DNA of 64,000 nucleotides from contig JAECUM010001080.1 in NCBI GenBank assembly GCA_016617855.1, forward strand, positions 62,001 through 126,000, in the 5' to 3' direction. The notes under the pieces were generated by a model. The model worked only from the letters and a program-made list of their open reading frames with translations, had not been told where the DNA came from and made no database searches. Of the stretch, positions 34,712-46,828 are shown piece after piece (within the stretch, counting starts at the first letter, position 1; each line of letters begins with the position of its first letter). The stretch is from Megalonaias nervosa. Taxonomy: Eukaryota; Mollusca; Bivalvia; Unionida; Unionidae. The position numbers were made by a program, and so were the translations under genes.

Positions 34712-35335
34712 TTTAAGTTCATGTATATGTGTATCATTTGCTACTGATGTAAGTACAGGTATTGTTTGCTGCTTGTGTTTAAGTACATGTATCATTTGCT
34801 ACTGATGTAAGTACATGTATTGTTTGCTAATTGTGTTTTAAGTACATGTATCATTTGCTACTGATTAAGTGCATGTGTATGTGTACACATGCAGGGCTTT
34901 CCTTATCAGCCTGGAGCCAGGTGATTTACCTGGCCACTTATACTTCACACCTGGCTGCTTTAAAAAAATAAATAAATGTAACCCCGTTGGTGGAGGTCCC
35001 TCAAACCCCTGCCTACTTTGACAAACCTACCCTCCAACTTTAAATTTAATGGAAGGCCCTGTACATGTATCAATTGCTGCTTATATAGTTTTTGTATCAT
35101 TTGGTGCTGATGATTAAGTACATGTATATATGTATACATGTGTCGTTTGATGCTGATGATTAAGTACATGCACATATGTATACATGTATAATTTGGTGCT
35201 GATGATTAAGTACATGTATATATGTATACATTTATCATTTGCTGCTTATGTTTACGTACATGTATCATTTGCTACTGATGTTTAAGTACATGTATCATTT
35301 GCTATTGATGTTTTTAGTACATGTACCAAGGCAAG
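34712..35335 (+). repeat. About 33-40-bp tandem array interrupted by a small inverted-repeat element
   Basis: The unit is AAGTACATGTATCATTTGCT then ACTGATGTTT. Copies run from 34712 to 34891 and resume from 35062 to about 35335, with an insertion between. Confidence 0.88.
34892..35061. mobile_element. 170-bp MITE inserted into the minisatellite
   Basis: Left end CAGGGCTTTCCTTATC, right end AATGGAAGGCCCTG, giving a terminal inverted repeat of about 11 bp (CAGGGC[C/T]TTCC). The interior shows no repeat unit. CAGG... ends suggest hAT, but the flanks are repetitive and I cannot read a clean 8-bp duplication. Confidence 0.65.
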
Positions 35336-35462
35336 TAAAGTGATATGCCCAAGGACACATCATGGTACCATGGTAACTAACCAATTCCAGTGGTGGGAAT
35401 TGAATCCAGTCTTGTATGGTCATGCGTTTTATGCCCTCACCCCTGGGCCATTGTGGCTTCTA
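35336..35462 (-). mobile_element. SINE-C copy, minus strand
   Basis: On the minus strand: GAAGCCACAATGGCCCAGGG, box B-like GGATTCAATTCCCACC, then TGTCCTTGGGCATATCACTT. This matches the copies at 33354 and 46385. Confidence 0.7.
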
Positions 35463-35542
35463 AAATCGGGTTCAAAGGAAGGATATACATCTAAAAAAGT
35501 GAGCATACTTTGATAATTAATCGAACTTTTACAAGTACAGCA

Positions 35543-35863
35543 ACCGCTCCGGTGGCCTAGTGGTTAGAGCGTCCGCCTCGGATGCGGGAGGTCGTGGGTT
35601 CGATCCCCGGTCGAGTCATACCAAAGACTTACAAAAATGGTACTAACAGCTGCCTCGCTTGGCGCTCAGCATTAAGAGGTTAGTGTTAGGACTGGTCGGC
35701 CTGGTGTCAGGATAATGACTGGGTGGGACATCATGCTACATGTCTGCGGCATGATGCCCCAGTGCTAGACATCACTATAAACTGCCACACTGCAGACATC
35801 GTATGATATGACTGAAAAATTGTTAAAGCTACGTTAAAAATCATAATCACATTACATCACATC
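35543..35863 (+). mobile_element. SINE-A, full-length, with 12-bp target duplication
   Basis: Perfect box A (TGGCCTAGTGG) and box B (GGTTCGATCCC), complete body, and a tail of CATTACATCACATCAC rather than (CA)n. ACAAGTACAGCA flanks both sides (35531-35542 and 35864-35875). It is close to the consensus of the other copies, so probably young. In the anticodon loop position the head reads CTCGGAT, which would give CGG (Pro-like), but the tRNA origin is uncertain. Confidence 0.94.
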
Positions 35864-35875
35864 ACAAGTACAGCA

Positions 35876-36689
35876 CCTTAGTTTGACAGACACAAGGCAT
35901 ATTTGATTTGGATTGATGGAAAAGTCCACAAGGTCATTATGTACCACCTGTAAATAAAAATGATCAGGCTATAACAAAACAGATAGAGGACTTAAATTGT
36001 TTAAAACTTAAAACACGTTGTCTTTAGCGTGATCCAGTAGTATTCATTGTGGACTGTTAAAAAGGATTTTGCATTTAATGGCCCCTTAGTATCAACACAC
36101 ATTAGGATGTAATCTCTGGTTGTTTGTGCAGTGAGCCAGACCTTAATTAAAGACAGACTAATTCAATTTGAGTCATCTGATGTGCAAAGAAGCCATTTCT
36201 GTCTGCTCATGTCTTTCAACAGTGAGTGAGAGAATTTTGTATATGCTTCTTTTGATGTACCTTAATTCGCATTAAAAGATTATAATATGCATATTTTAGT
36301 ATGTATTTAGTTTTTGATATATCTCTCCATGTCTTCTCTAACTTTCTATGAAAAGGAACCTTTGGTTTCAAATTTATGGGACCCTTCTCAAGTCTTATTG
36401 TATATTATCAGTTTGCTTGCTGCACTGCAGTTTTTTCACCCTGTACATTAAATTCTTTTATATAGTTACTATAATATAATGCTAGCATTTTTATTGATAA
36501 CAAAATTTTGGTTGAATTATTTTCACATGTTCTTATTCAGCATTAAGAATTTGTACAGAAAAATTCTAATAACTATGACTATACATATAAATCCAACATG
36601 GCCATTTTCTTTGAAATATTTTCACAGTTGTAAAATAAACAATAATATTTTTATTTCCATCATTTGGAGCAAATGATTTTATTAATAGC
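35876..36689. other. Unassigned A+T-rich DNA
   Basis: No recognisable feature. Confidence 0.45.
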
Positions 36690-37270
36690 TCCATTGGTCA
36701 TAGACAGAAGATCTTGTGGGATGGTCTGTTGTCTGTCTGTCCATTAGCACAAGTTTGTTATCCCTCCTCTTAAACTACATGGAGGATAGCCATGAAACTT
36801 TACACAGACATTCATCCCATGGCCATGAAACTTTACACAGACATTCATCCCATGGCCTTGAAACTTTACACACACATTCATCCCATGGCCTTGAAACTTT
36901 ACACACACACATTCATCCCATGGTCTACTTGGTCCTAAATTAAAATACTGGACAGCCAGTATGGCCACCAAAGTGGCCATCTGAAAATCTTGTTATTACT
37001 ACTCCTCTAGAAAGGATGGTCATTTCAGCATGGGGTTTTCACTAAAAAGACTTTTTATGATGTCTAGATAGTCATAAATAAAAAATGGTGCCAATCTGAT
37101 GCCCAGTATGGCTGCCATATTGTAAGTCTAAATGAAAATAGTGTTGCTTGGACAGTCAGTATAGCCACCACTGTCCATCTTGAAAATCTTGTTATCACCA
37201 CTTCTCCTGAATTGAGGGTCACATCACCATGCAGTTTTCACTAAAGGACTTCATAATAGTTTGTGCTATG
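36690..37270 (+). repeat. Modular 150-bp-core repeat family, block 2 with head module
   Basis: The head AGCTCCATTGGTCATAGACA then GGATGGTCTGTTGTCTGTCT matches 63808-63870 and, partly, 16430. About two to three cores follow (GGATGGTCATTTCAGCATGG, CCATCTTGAAAATCTTGTTA). Block 2 has the head but I do not see the 3' module. Confidence 0.75.
36791..36925 (+). repeat. 33-bp tandem repeat, 4 copies
   Basis: CATGAAACTTTACACAGACA then TTCATCCCATGGC repeats at 36791, 36824, 36857 and 36890 (the last two with CTTGAAAC). It is a local expansion within the head region of the modular family. Confidence 0.95.
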
Positions 37271-40250
37271 GCTCTAGGGTCATAAACGAAGTAACAGAAA
37301 GGAGAAATATCAGCAAGTTTTGTAATGATCATGATTTCTAATGGAAATATTCACTAATTTGTACTAAAATTTTAGTACAGATCTTGTATACCACTTATAA
37401 CCATGATAAAAATCAGGCAAAAACTTGACCCTCAATCTCAGATAAAGGTCAAACACACAATATAAAGTAAACATACACAACATTTGTTAACTTGCACCTT
37501 CCCACATTTCAGGCTGATCCCATTGGTTCTAGATGAAGTCAAGCACTCCACTGCTCAGCTGATTTTGATCACCCCGCAGCCCCAATGGTTTTGGTTCAGT
37601 GATCTCGACCTGCTGGTGGACCATCCCCAGACCTGCCAGCACATTTGATTTTGCCCTGTCTTATTGAAATGATGGAATAATAGCAAAAACTATGAAAATA
37701 TAATCGTTTAGATCAATTCCGGATATTGGCTTGTCATGATTTGGTCTGTATCTGGGTTTCCATATTAGTCTCAGTGTCGAGATTTGGGTTATCATCTTAG
37801 ACTTAGTGGAGTATAGTAGGGAACCAGACTAACTATATAGTGATAACTTAGACACTTTAGACTGGCTGTGACGTTTATACCAAACACCCACCTGATCAAG
37901 ATTTTATTTTAACGTTTTATCTGATCATCTGAAAATGATATCCAAGCGAGATTGTATTGAAGACATATAGGATAATCAGTCTTGTAAAATGCAGAAATAG
38001 TCAAAAGTATAAGATTTTTTTAGATACTTGGTCATGCCAAGAAAAAAAGTGGGAAAGGTGACTTTTACATTTGTCACATATTCTGTCGCGTTGACATGAA
38101 CATTGCGCATGGTGGGTGAGATGCTTGTTGCCACCACATAAATTGCAAAAAACCCACACAATATGTTGCATTGAAATCAAGCTGCAAGTCGCTGACTTCT
38201 ATTGGATTTAGATCTGTAGTGCCAGAAACATGACTGGAGGTCATAAAAGCTGAAATTTATTTTACAGACTTTTACAGTTGAGCATGATGTTGCAATTCAC
38301 ACAAGGGTTAAAAACCATGCATGTTTCAAAAATCATCAGTAGCATATAGTTATCTATGTGGTAGAACAAATACTGCTGCTGTTGTACATTGCAAGTCAAT
38401 TTAGGAAAACCTTGTGAACGTTTCATCATAACCCTTCAGTACATCAACTAATGGGAACCATGATTAGGAGAAGTTGTTGTTCGATATTTTGATCACACAG
38501 ATTAGGTTGTAAATGAATCGATTTTGTCACTTCCAACAACTGTTGGAACCTCAGCTGGGGAAAAAAGTTTACATTAGTAGATGCAGATTTTGAAAAACGT
38601 AAATTGGAATAACATTGCTACATTGAATCCAACAATGCTTCAGTAAGGGATCAAACCATTAATTCATTTTGCATAGAAATTAATGTTAATATATTAAAAA
38701 ATAAAAATAATTTCATCATTAGATTGGCATACAAACCACACATGCTTCCATTCATTAGAGATGGAGAAATTATTTTTTCAGTCTTGAAATACAGGTTTCT
38801 CTCAGCATTTTCTTGAACCTCATGCTGCTAAGCAGGGGGACTCCCTCAAGTCTGCACCTAGTGACCTAAACCCTCCCATGCACCAAGAGTCCACATGCTA
38901 TTTTGTTGTAAGAAATTAAATACAGGATATCAAAATAAAAGTAAATATTTTGTTGTTAATTATAGTGCATAGATTGATGAAATATAAATTGGAAGAAAGT
39001 TAAAATCCATTTACTTGCTAATTGGTGCATCAAAACATATGTAGGACTTTGTTTTTTATTCCCCCACCATTTTGAGAGGTCTTTCCCTTGGTGATAGATT
39101 GCAATAATGCTGTGTTGTACATATAACAAGATGGATCCCGAAGTATAATACATAAGTCGATGTTCATGCTGTTTGATACATTTAGATGGCTGATAAGCTG
39201 CCCCAGTTTTGATGAGTACATAAAAGACAAGACGTATTTTATTGAGATTAAAGTGTGAATAGACAGATAGAAGGTCTTAAAACTTTGTTTGGAAAAGAGC
39301 AACAAAAATACTGAAGCTTTGTGCAAAAAACTTTGAGATCTGATAAATCTAGAAGTCCAGCTAGTACTACCAACCAAATTTGAAAGGCAAGACAGAAAAC
39401 AAAACCCAAGGAAGGTTTCTTTCAGCAAGCCAAAGCCAAATCCCAAAAGTCAGTTGAGAATGAAAGATCTGGATTTCAGACATCATCAGTTAGAAATGAT
39501 AGGAGAGACCATATAAAAATCAGTTACAGAGAGGAAGAAGCCTGCAGTCTCGAAGGGAAACTTGATTGCTTATTTCTAGGCCACATAATTTCATTATTTA
39601 ACAAACATAACCAAGCCTAGGATACACAAACCTAGAGAAAATGTACTTGAATTATTGAAACCATTGCTTGTCACATTCATAAAGGCTACGGAAATGTCAC
39701 AAGCCAAGGATCTTTCCACCATTGATTATCATGAACATAAGAAACAATCGTCAGGTAATACACTTACAGTCGGTTCAGAACAAAAAAAGAAAATACATGT
39801 CTGAAAGTGAGCTTAATGAAACAAGCATCTGTGAAAAAACAATTGTCAGATAATATACTTAAAGTAGGTTCAAAAACAAAAGAAAATACATTTTTGAAAG
39901 TGAGCTCAATGAAACAAGCGTCTGCGAATTTTATAAAGATGTATGGGACTATTACATAAGTGTTTGTGATTACATAGTTAACTGGTTTATTTGGAATAAT
40001 GAACTTCTCAAGAACAGTGCAGCTGCTGAGTGTCAGAAAGAATTATGAATGATTTAAGCAGTATGATGTATTTCCCAGATTTTTTTAGTATGGAGCCCAA
40101 GGAAAGGAACTGGCAAGAAAACTGAGTGTTTTGAGTTATCAAGTGGATCAATTGGACCCTGAGATTTTGAGAAATTGAAAGAGCTGATGGTACTTGATAT
40201 TTTGTTTTTAACACCATGCTGAAAATGTGTCTAACTTACTGAAAACTATC
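37271..40250. other. Unassigned DNA, with a local duplication near 39745-39920
   Basis: A segment of about 85-90 bp (AAACAATCGTCAGGTAATAC to AGTGAGCTTAATGAAACAAGC) is repeated immediately after in diverged form (AAACAATTGTCAGATAATAT to GAAACAAGC). A short open stretch at about 39590-39800 (+) covers one copy, but I cannot support an exon. The 138-codon minus-strand frame at 39030-39446 is not recognised. Confidence 0.4.
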
Positions 40251-40479
40251 AACTGCTGAAAACTTATCAACTGCTAAAATCTATCAACTGACTTTCAACT
40301 GCCTTACTGAAATGTCTCTTTAGAGTTGGTAGGTCTGCATCCAAGGACCTTACCTTAGGAGGGACCTCCTGTCACAGCATAGGGTTCTCTCCTACACAAC
40401 AGCCAACAGATTCTTCACCATAATGCCTGGCTCATCTCAAACAATCTCTCTGCAAAGAAATGTTTTCAATTAAAGTTGC

Positions 40480-41300
40480 CAAGTGCATCATTCAATCTAG
40501 GAGAAGATTGATGTCTAAAGTGTAGGATGGTAAATAGAAGATCTTTTGTGATTGGTGTAATAGAAAACATTTATGTCCAAGCTATCCCTCTGTGAGTGCA
40601 GTGGCTGATTTTCTTGTCCTTTTCAAAGAGAAACAATGCTCGGTTTTACTATTAAGGGCTATGTATAAGCCCTTTCTAACACATTTTTTGAAAGCCTGGC
40701 TGTTGGATCAGATTCTCACTTAGCAGACCTGGTAAGGTATTTCAAGCTGCATCGACCAGTATCTTGCTCTCTAATGCCAAATTTAATCTTTCTTTTGCAT
40801 TTTGGTCTTTTTATAAAATCTTTGGGTGAAGTTTCCTTCAGGAACCTTATCTTCAAGATGGTTTTCTTGTTTGCCTTTGCATCTGTGAAATGAAGGAGCA
40901 GAGCTTCATGCCTATCTATGGAGCGAAGTTGTATAATTTTTTGTGGGAATTATGAGTCAGTTTCTCTCCTTTGCCAGCTAGGTTTTTTAAAGTAAAAAAC
41001 AGTTTTCATAAGTTGCTCCACTCCCATTTGAGATCCCTAGTCTCAGCCGTATCCATGCTAGGGATGATGAAGATATACTTTTGTGTCTGGTTATGGCTTT
41101 ATATTTTTATTTGGCAGGATAGGAAGTATCTTTTCCTCCTTATTAAAGTTCAGCTGATATTTCAGCTTCCACCATTTCTAGGTGGATTGTTTCAACTATC
41201 AAGAGAGCTTAAAAGTCCCTCCCTTACCGATAGGGACTTTTCTTTTTTGAAAACCATGGCCCTATCTAACTAATTCATCCTTGGAGGATGTAATGAAAGC
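40480..41300 (+). pseudogene. Decayed tyrosine-recombinase of a YR retrotransposon (copy C)
   Basis: Broken plus-strand frames parallel copy B: IFCDWCNRKHLCPSYPSVSA then VADFLVLFKEKQCSVLLLRA (about 40535-40655). This covers the SAM-like N-terminal core-binding part of the domain. Further down, after stops, SQFLSFAS and LLHSHLRSLVSAVSMLGMMK align with the region after the box-A arginine in copy B. The box-A block itself is not readable. Many stops and frameshifts. As in copy B, an inverted-repeat module follows (41590-41856). Confidence 0.65.
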
Positions 41301-41589
41301 CACATTTTGCATTCTCACACTACTTTCTCATCCTTTTACCTTTGGGTGTTAGCTCACCAATGCGAAAGGATTTTCTCTTGGGGCAGAATCGTCATCGCTT
41401 AGAAAGTGGACCCTGTAGATTCCATCCTGCAATAATCTCCTTTTCAGCAGTAGGGGTGAATATTTATTGTGTTTGTTTTTATTCACCAGTTGTGGGATCA
41501 TCAGTCTCCCATCAAACTGACAAATTCAGTTGTGCAATAGCAACCGGTATGGTACTTCTAATATTTAAATGTAGTTTGGTGGTGGTGGG

Positions 41590-41856
41590 AACTAATTTCA
41601 GTGATGTAATACTTACTAGATTCCATTCATCGTTCCCCATACTGATTCCCCACAAAGTTAGGCTGCTCCTTAGGAAAAGAATGAAGGGCAGTAAAGCGAA
41701 TGGGCAGTCCGTGTGTGGTGGCCCAGGGTGATTCAGAGTTCTGGATGCTTCTATTGGGAAAATAAATTCTTGCCATGTGGTCAGGGTATTTTTTTAGGCC
41801 CCAAAATACCAACTTTGAAATAGCAGCATGTAAGTATTATATTATTAAAATTAGTT
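41590..41856 (+). mobile_element. YR-module copy C
   Basis: Left end AACTAATTTCAGTGATGTAA then TACTTACTAG, right end CATGTAAGTATTATATTATT then AAAATTAG, inverted to each other as in copies A and B. G-rich DNA precedes the left end and CCCCC follows the right. The interior does not contain the 40-bp unit and differs from copies A and B. Confidence 0.65.
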
Positions 41857-41879
41857 TTATCCCCCAAATTGTATTATGT

Positions 41880-42500
41880 CTAGATGGTCGAGAATCAAAA
41901 TGATAAATGACATCCATATTGTTGCCATGGTAGCCATCTTAAATATAATGTTATGACATCTCTACTTGAACAGAAATTCATATTGACATGGGGTTTTCAC
42001 CAGAAGACTTCTTATGATGTCCATTTAGTCTTAATAAAAAATGGTGTTGATTGCGTGTCCAATATGTCCATACTCATGAATGGAAAGTCATACTTGAAAA
42101 TATTGTTATCTCTAATCCTCTCCAGATGGATGGCTATATCAGCATGTGGTTTTCACCAGTTGACTTCTTATGATTGGTCCTAAATAAAATGGTGCCAATT
42201 GTACATTGACTATAGCTTCCATGATGACAGTCTTCAAAAGCTTGTTGTCATTTTTCCATCTGAATAGATGGTCATTATGACATGGTGTTTTTACTTCTAA
42301 TAATATCTACTTTGATCTCAGTGAAGATGGTGCCAAGACAACGTCCAGTATGTATACCACAGCAGTTAATTTGAAAATGTTGTTATTGACGAAGAATATC
42401 AGAGACAGTTAAAGGGAAGAAATAGTTTTATCTTAAATTCCTGGAAATTCTTTTTTGCCCACTAGAGCATTGATCCCTTCAAGGGAATCATTTTGTTTAG
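41880..42500 (+). repeat. Modular 150-bp-core repeat family, block 3
   Basis: About three to four cores with phrases GACATGGGGTTTTCACCAGA, AGACTTCTTATGATGTCCAT and TTGAAAATATTGTTATCTCT. The 3' module follows (AAGAATATCAGAGACAGTTA, GATCCCTTCAAGGGAATCAT at about 42470). Confidence 0.78.
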
Positions 42501-43223
42501 GATCATAGCAGTATAATTCTTATCTGATCTCCTGCATTCTTGATGCTTAATGACCTAACTATTAGTAGCATATTGATATCAGGTGGTAAGACAATGTCAC
42601 TATTGTTATGTTACTGTCATTAAATTAGCTCATTTCGTATTGCCTCTAAATTCATAGTACTTCCAGTTTGATTGGACCATCATCTCTTTTTATCTTCATG
42701 GATGAACTAAAGCTTTAGCATGAAAAAGATATTCTTTGCATCTTTATGATTTGCACTCGTAGCTTTATCAAGTGCCAGGTCATTTTGATCAATGAAAATC
42801 TTGGCACATTGCCCAGGTAACAATATCTGAGACTGGGATTTGTCGCTGCTTATGTGAAATATGTCTGCTTTTGTTCATTATAGGTTCAGATGGGGTTTAA
42901 AATTGTACGTTTTAGCGATTTGCAAATTGTTGTGGGGTTTGTTGTGATGTTAAAGGGGATAATCATACAAGGATTGTTTCTCAGTCTCAGTCCTTTAGCT
43001 GGTTAGGTTTCTCAATTCTGTGATGAGTTGGAAAATATTTGCAAACTTTTGGGTATGGAGTTTTATTTTGATAGTGACTGGCGTCATATAAGATAGTGTA
43101 TATCCTTGACCCTGGCCCTAGCCAGAAACTGTTTACTACTAGTCTGGATAGAGAACTCAAGCTTGTAAACTGTTTGGAAGTTTAGTTTTTTTGTGTGTTC
43201 CTTTTATGACATTATTATTGACA
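42501..43223. other. Unassigned DNA
   Basis: No recognisable feature. Confidence 0.45.
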
Positions 43224-43553
43224 GCTCCGGTGGCCTAGTGGTTAGAGCATCTGCCACGGATGCGGGAGGTCGTGGGTTCGAACCACATCCAAGTCATACC
43301 AGAGACTTATAAAAATGGTACTAACAGCTGCCTCGCTTGGTGCTTGGCATTAAGAGGTTAGTGTTTGGACTGGTCAGCCTGGTGTTAGGGTAATGTGACT
43401 GGGTGTGACATCGTGCTACATGTATGCAGCATGATGTCCCGGTGCTAGACATCACTATCAATTGCCACACTACAAACATCGTAGCGATATGACTGAAAAA
43501 TTGTTAAAGCTATGTTAAAAATCCAAATTACACACACACACACACACACACAC
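43224..43553 (+). mobile_element. SINE-A, full-length, with (CA)n tail
   Basis: AGCTCCGGTGGCCTAGTGGT head, box B GGTTCGAACCA, full body, tail (CA)n at about 43531-43553. Confidence 0.9.
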
Positions 43554-44744
43554 GCATGTTTACATGCACTTTTTCAAGTTTTGCTCTTCTAAAGGTGCAA
43601 AGATACAGCCTGGAGAAAATACTGATTCCTTTATGGTCGGTGTTAATTCTGTATTGAGGGACAGAAGTTTCTGATGATAACTTTATGGAAGTTAATTCTA
43701 ATGATCTTGGGTGGACAGAAATGTTGTTTAAACTGCCAAGCATTTAAGAATTAATCATTTCTGTATGTTGTTTGTGATTGCTAAACTGTACATTAGATTT
43801 GCAATACATGACCTTTATAGTCGTACCTTCCATTCAGAGAGTCTGCAATTCTCTAAGCTTTTATGGAACATTTTTTCCTGAACATTAACATAGTAGCCAT
43901 ATATTTGTGAAATTTAATGTAAAAGTATTCTGAGGAAATATAACAAGTTTTGACCCCCCCTCCACCAACCCCAACCCCCATCTTTGATACACCCAATTGT
44001 TAAATGGACTTAAGTGTCATTTTTGGTTCTTGATTTGCCTCTGCTACAGTATTAGTATTGTCCTTCCATGATTAGCTGGCTTCATTTCAGACTTAATTTT
44101 TATGAAACATCATTTTTCTCTCAGAAAACTATGCTATAGAATTTCACTCAGCAGCAGTATTTTATCACTCTGCTGTCCTTAAAAATGAATTATTAACATG
44201 CAACAAACTGACATACTACCTGTTGCAGTTTTCAGTCTTAAATTAGTGATTCAGGGCAAAAAAATGGGTTGGTACTGACTTCTTTTGGTTAAGTTACAGG
44301 ATTATAAGGATTGGGGCCATTAAAATAGGGTTGGTCTGGCAATGGAAATTACATATTTCAGAAGTTGAGTTAATGAAAGGACACCATACTAAGCCTCTTG
44401 ATTTTAAAACTGCACACATGATAATCTTTTTTAATCGTTCAGAAAAGATTTGATGAAATTTAGAAGTTGGATGGAATCCTTAAATTTTCTGCAGAGATGG
44501 TCACAGACAAGTAATTCATTTTCATAGACCATAATGTTAATGTGTAGTCAAATTACACTGCTTTCATGGTAGGACCGTCAACTCAGACTTGCTTACAACC
44601 TATAAACTTTACAAACAACAAAAATAATGTGCTGCATGGTTCTTTTTGAGAAAAAGTCCATTGTGAGTGCCCAGTATAAAAGTCCACTCTGATAACAACA
44701 CGTTTACATCCAGTAGCACCTCTGTGGTTGACAAATAAAATAAG

Positions 44745-44914
44745 TGACTGTGTGTGTGATATGGATTTTTAACGTAGTTTTAAAAAAAATTCAGTCATAT
44801 CACTACAATGTCTGCATTGTGGCAGTTTATAGTGATGTCTGGCACTGGGGCATTTTTATGTCTTTGGTATGACTTGGCTGGGATGCTCTAACCACTAGGC
44901 CACCAGAGCAGTCT
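44745..44914 (-). mobile_element. SINE-A, minus strand, internally deleted
   Basis: On the plus strand it reads GTGTGTGTGATATGGATTTT to TGGTATGACTTGGCTGGGAT then GCTCTAACCACTAGGCCACC. The middle block with GTTAGTG and CAGGATAATG is missing, so about 140 bp have been lost. Confidence 0.85.
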
Positions 44915-44929
44915 AAATAAGTCTGTATT

Positions 44930-46345
44930 AGTGATCAGTGGCAATAATGGTTGTATTGTGAAGTACCACTGTGGCCATCTTGAAAATTTTGTTATTGCTA
45001 CTATTTCAGAATGAATGACCATATCGACAAGGTCTTTTCACTGAAAGCCTTACATTGTCTGGTTGATCCTTAATTAAAATGGACTCCAGCAGACAGTATA
45101 GCCACCAAATTAGCCATCTTCAAATTCTTGTTGTACTCCTCTTGAATCAAGGATGACATAGACATTTAGTAAAAGACTTTTGACGTCTAGTTGGTCCTAA
45201 CAAAATTTGTTTCAATCTAACATCCAGTATGGCCACCATGGCATCCATCTTTACAACCTTATTATATTCACTCCTCCTGAATGGATGATCATATTGACAT
45301 GGGGTTTTCACTGAAAGACTTTTTGTGGTGTCTTTTTGGTCCTAAATAATTCTATTGCCTGTCAGACATGCCCTGAGACATCCAATATGACCACCATGGC
45401 AGTCCTCTTAAAATCCTGTTATCACTACTCATTTGAAATGGATGGTTCTATCAACATGGGTTTTAGAAAAAAGCTGTTCATATAAAGTCTGGTTGGTGTT
45501 AAATGAAAATGGTGTTGATCTGATATCAAGGGAGGCTATCCTGAAAATCTTACTATTGTTACTCCTTCATATTGACGTGGGTTTTCACTTAAAGACTTCT
45601 TATGATATCTAGTTGGGCCAAAATGCAAATGGTACCCTCAGACATCCAGAAATGGCCACCATGGCATCCTTTTTGTCACTTTTTTTGTCATTACTCCTGA
45701 CATAATGGTTGCGTTTACATGGGGGTTTCACTTAAAGACTTGTGATGTCTACTTGATATTAAATAAAAAATAGCACAGATTTGATCTCCCAGCTTGGCCA
45801 CCAAATCTTCTTTTCTGTACTTTTAAATGGATGGCAGTAGCTAAATTGGGTTTTCACTAAAAGATGAATGATCTTGTGTGGATAGGTCTAAATAAAGAAA
45901 ATGCCAAATGAAGAAAATGCCAATCAAACATACAATATGGCTATCATGGTGTTCATCTTGTAAATCATGTTGTGGTTATCTCCATGGCAACTTGGGATTT
46001 TTGTACTAAAAGACTTTGTTATGATGACTAGTAGATCCTAAATGACCAGAGATCCAATATGGCCACAATTACAGCCAAATCTTGAATGGATAGTCATTAT
46101 GGCATGGGATTTTTACTAAGTACTTCCTGTTTATCTAGTTGATCCTAATTGAATGCAGTGCATATCAGATAAGTATTTTGTGAAGATGTTAACTCAACAT
46201 AAGAGAATAGATTTGTTCCTGAATTTGCTATTATAAAGAATATCAGAGATGGTTTTAGTACTCAGCATTTAAAAGAAGAAATTGATAGATCTGGGATTTC
46301 CTGGAAAACTTTTAGTAGAGCTTCAGTTTCTTCAAGGGAATTTTG
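44930..46345 (+). repeat. Modular 150-bp-core repeat family, block 4, about 9 cores
   Basis: Cores of roughly 130-160 bp carry GGCCATCTTGAAAATTTTGT, CATGGGGTTTTCACTGAAAG, TGGTCCTAAATAATTCTATT and CCAGTATGGCCACCATGGCA in order, with anchors near 44980, 45115, 45245, 45404, 45535, 45664, 45800, 45950 and 46080. The shared 3' module closes it at about 46230-46345 (AAGAATATCAGAGATGGTTT, TTCTTCAAGGGAATTTTGTT). No coding frame runs through it. Confidence 0.82.
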
Positions 46346-46384
46346 TTTATTGCTTTATGATAATGCAAACACTTTGAAGTTAAA

Positions 46385-46512
46385 AGTAAAGTGAATTGCT
46401 GAAGGACACACAAAAATAGCTGAGCTAGGCTGATGCAATAGTGGGAATTAAACCCGCACCCTTTTGGTCATGAATACAGTGCATTAAGCACAAAGCTACT
46501 GTAGCAATAAGA
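46385..46512 (-). mobile_element. SINE-C copy, minus strand
   Basis: Minus-strand reading: TACAGTAGCTTTGTGCTTAA, box B-like GCGGGTTTAATTCCCAC, then GTGTGTCCTTCAGCAATTCA. Confidence 0.6.
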
Positions 46513-46537
46513 AAAATGCCTTGATTTAGTTGGAAAT

Positions 46538-46538
<1 letters not shown>

Positions 46539-46568
<30 letters not shown>

Positions 46569-46581
46569 AGAGAGAGAGAGA
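46539..46581 (+). repeat. (GA)n microsatellite with central G-run
   Basis: (AG)n, nine G, (AG)n. Confidence 0.97.
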
Positions 46582-46617
46582 TATTCTGTTGGTGTTTTAT
46601 GTGTATGTAAGTGATAC

Positions 46618-46828
46618 ATCATATATACTCGCTTATAAGTCGAGTCAAACTGCAAACTGCACAGACCCAGATCTGCTGTCGTATAATGCACCGGCAGATC
46701 TGGGTCTGTGTAGCATGTTAGGAGTAGTCAGTAGAATAAACAACATAGACCCTGATCTGCAGCATTATGCTATGGCAGATTCATATCTTTGTTGTTTGCA
46801 GTTTGGCTCAACTTATACATATATAAGG
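46618..46828 (+). mobile_element. MITE-T copy
   Basis: Left end CATATATACTCGCTTATAAG then TCGAGTC; right end CTCAACTTATACATATATAAGG. Internal GACCCAGATCTGCTGTCGTA and GGCAGATCTGGGTCTGTGTA are mutually inverted. It is the cleanest match to 61306-61522. Confidence 0.8.

Noticed and set aside
35543..35620. Possible true tRNA gene (perfect box A and box B)
   Set aside because: It is the head of a SINE-A with body and target duplication; the cloverleaf is imperfect and the same head recurs in many copies.
39030..39446. 138-codon minus-strand frame
   Set aside because: No family resemblance, and a composition typical of random A+T-rich translation.
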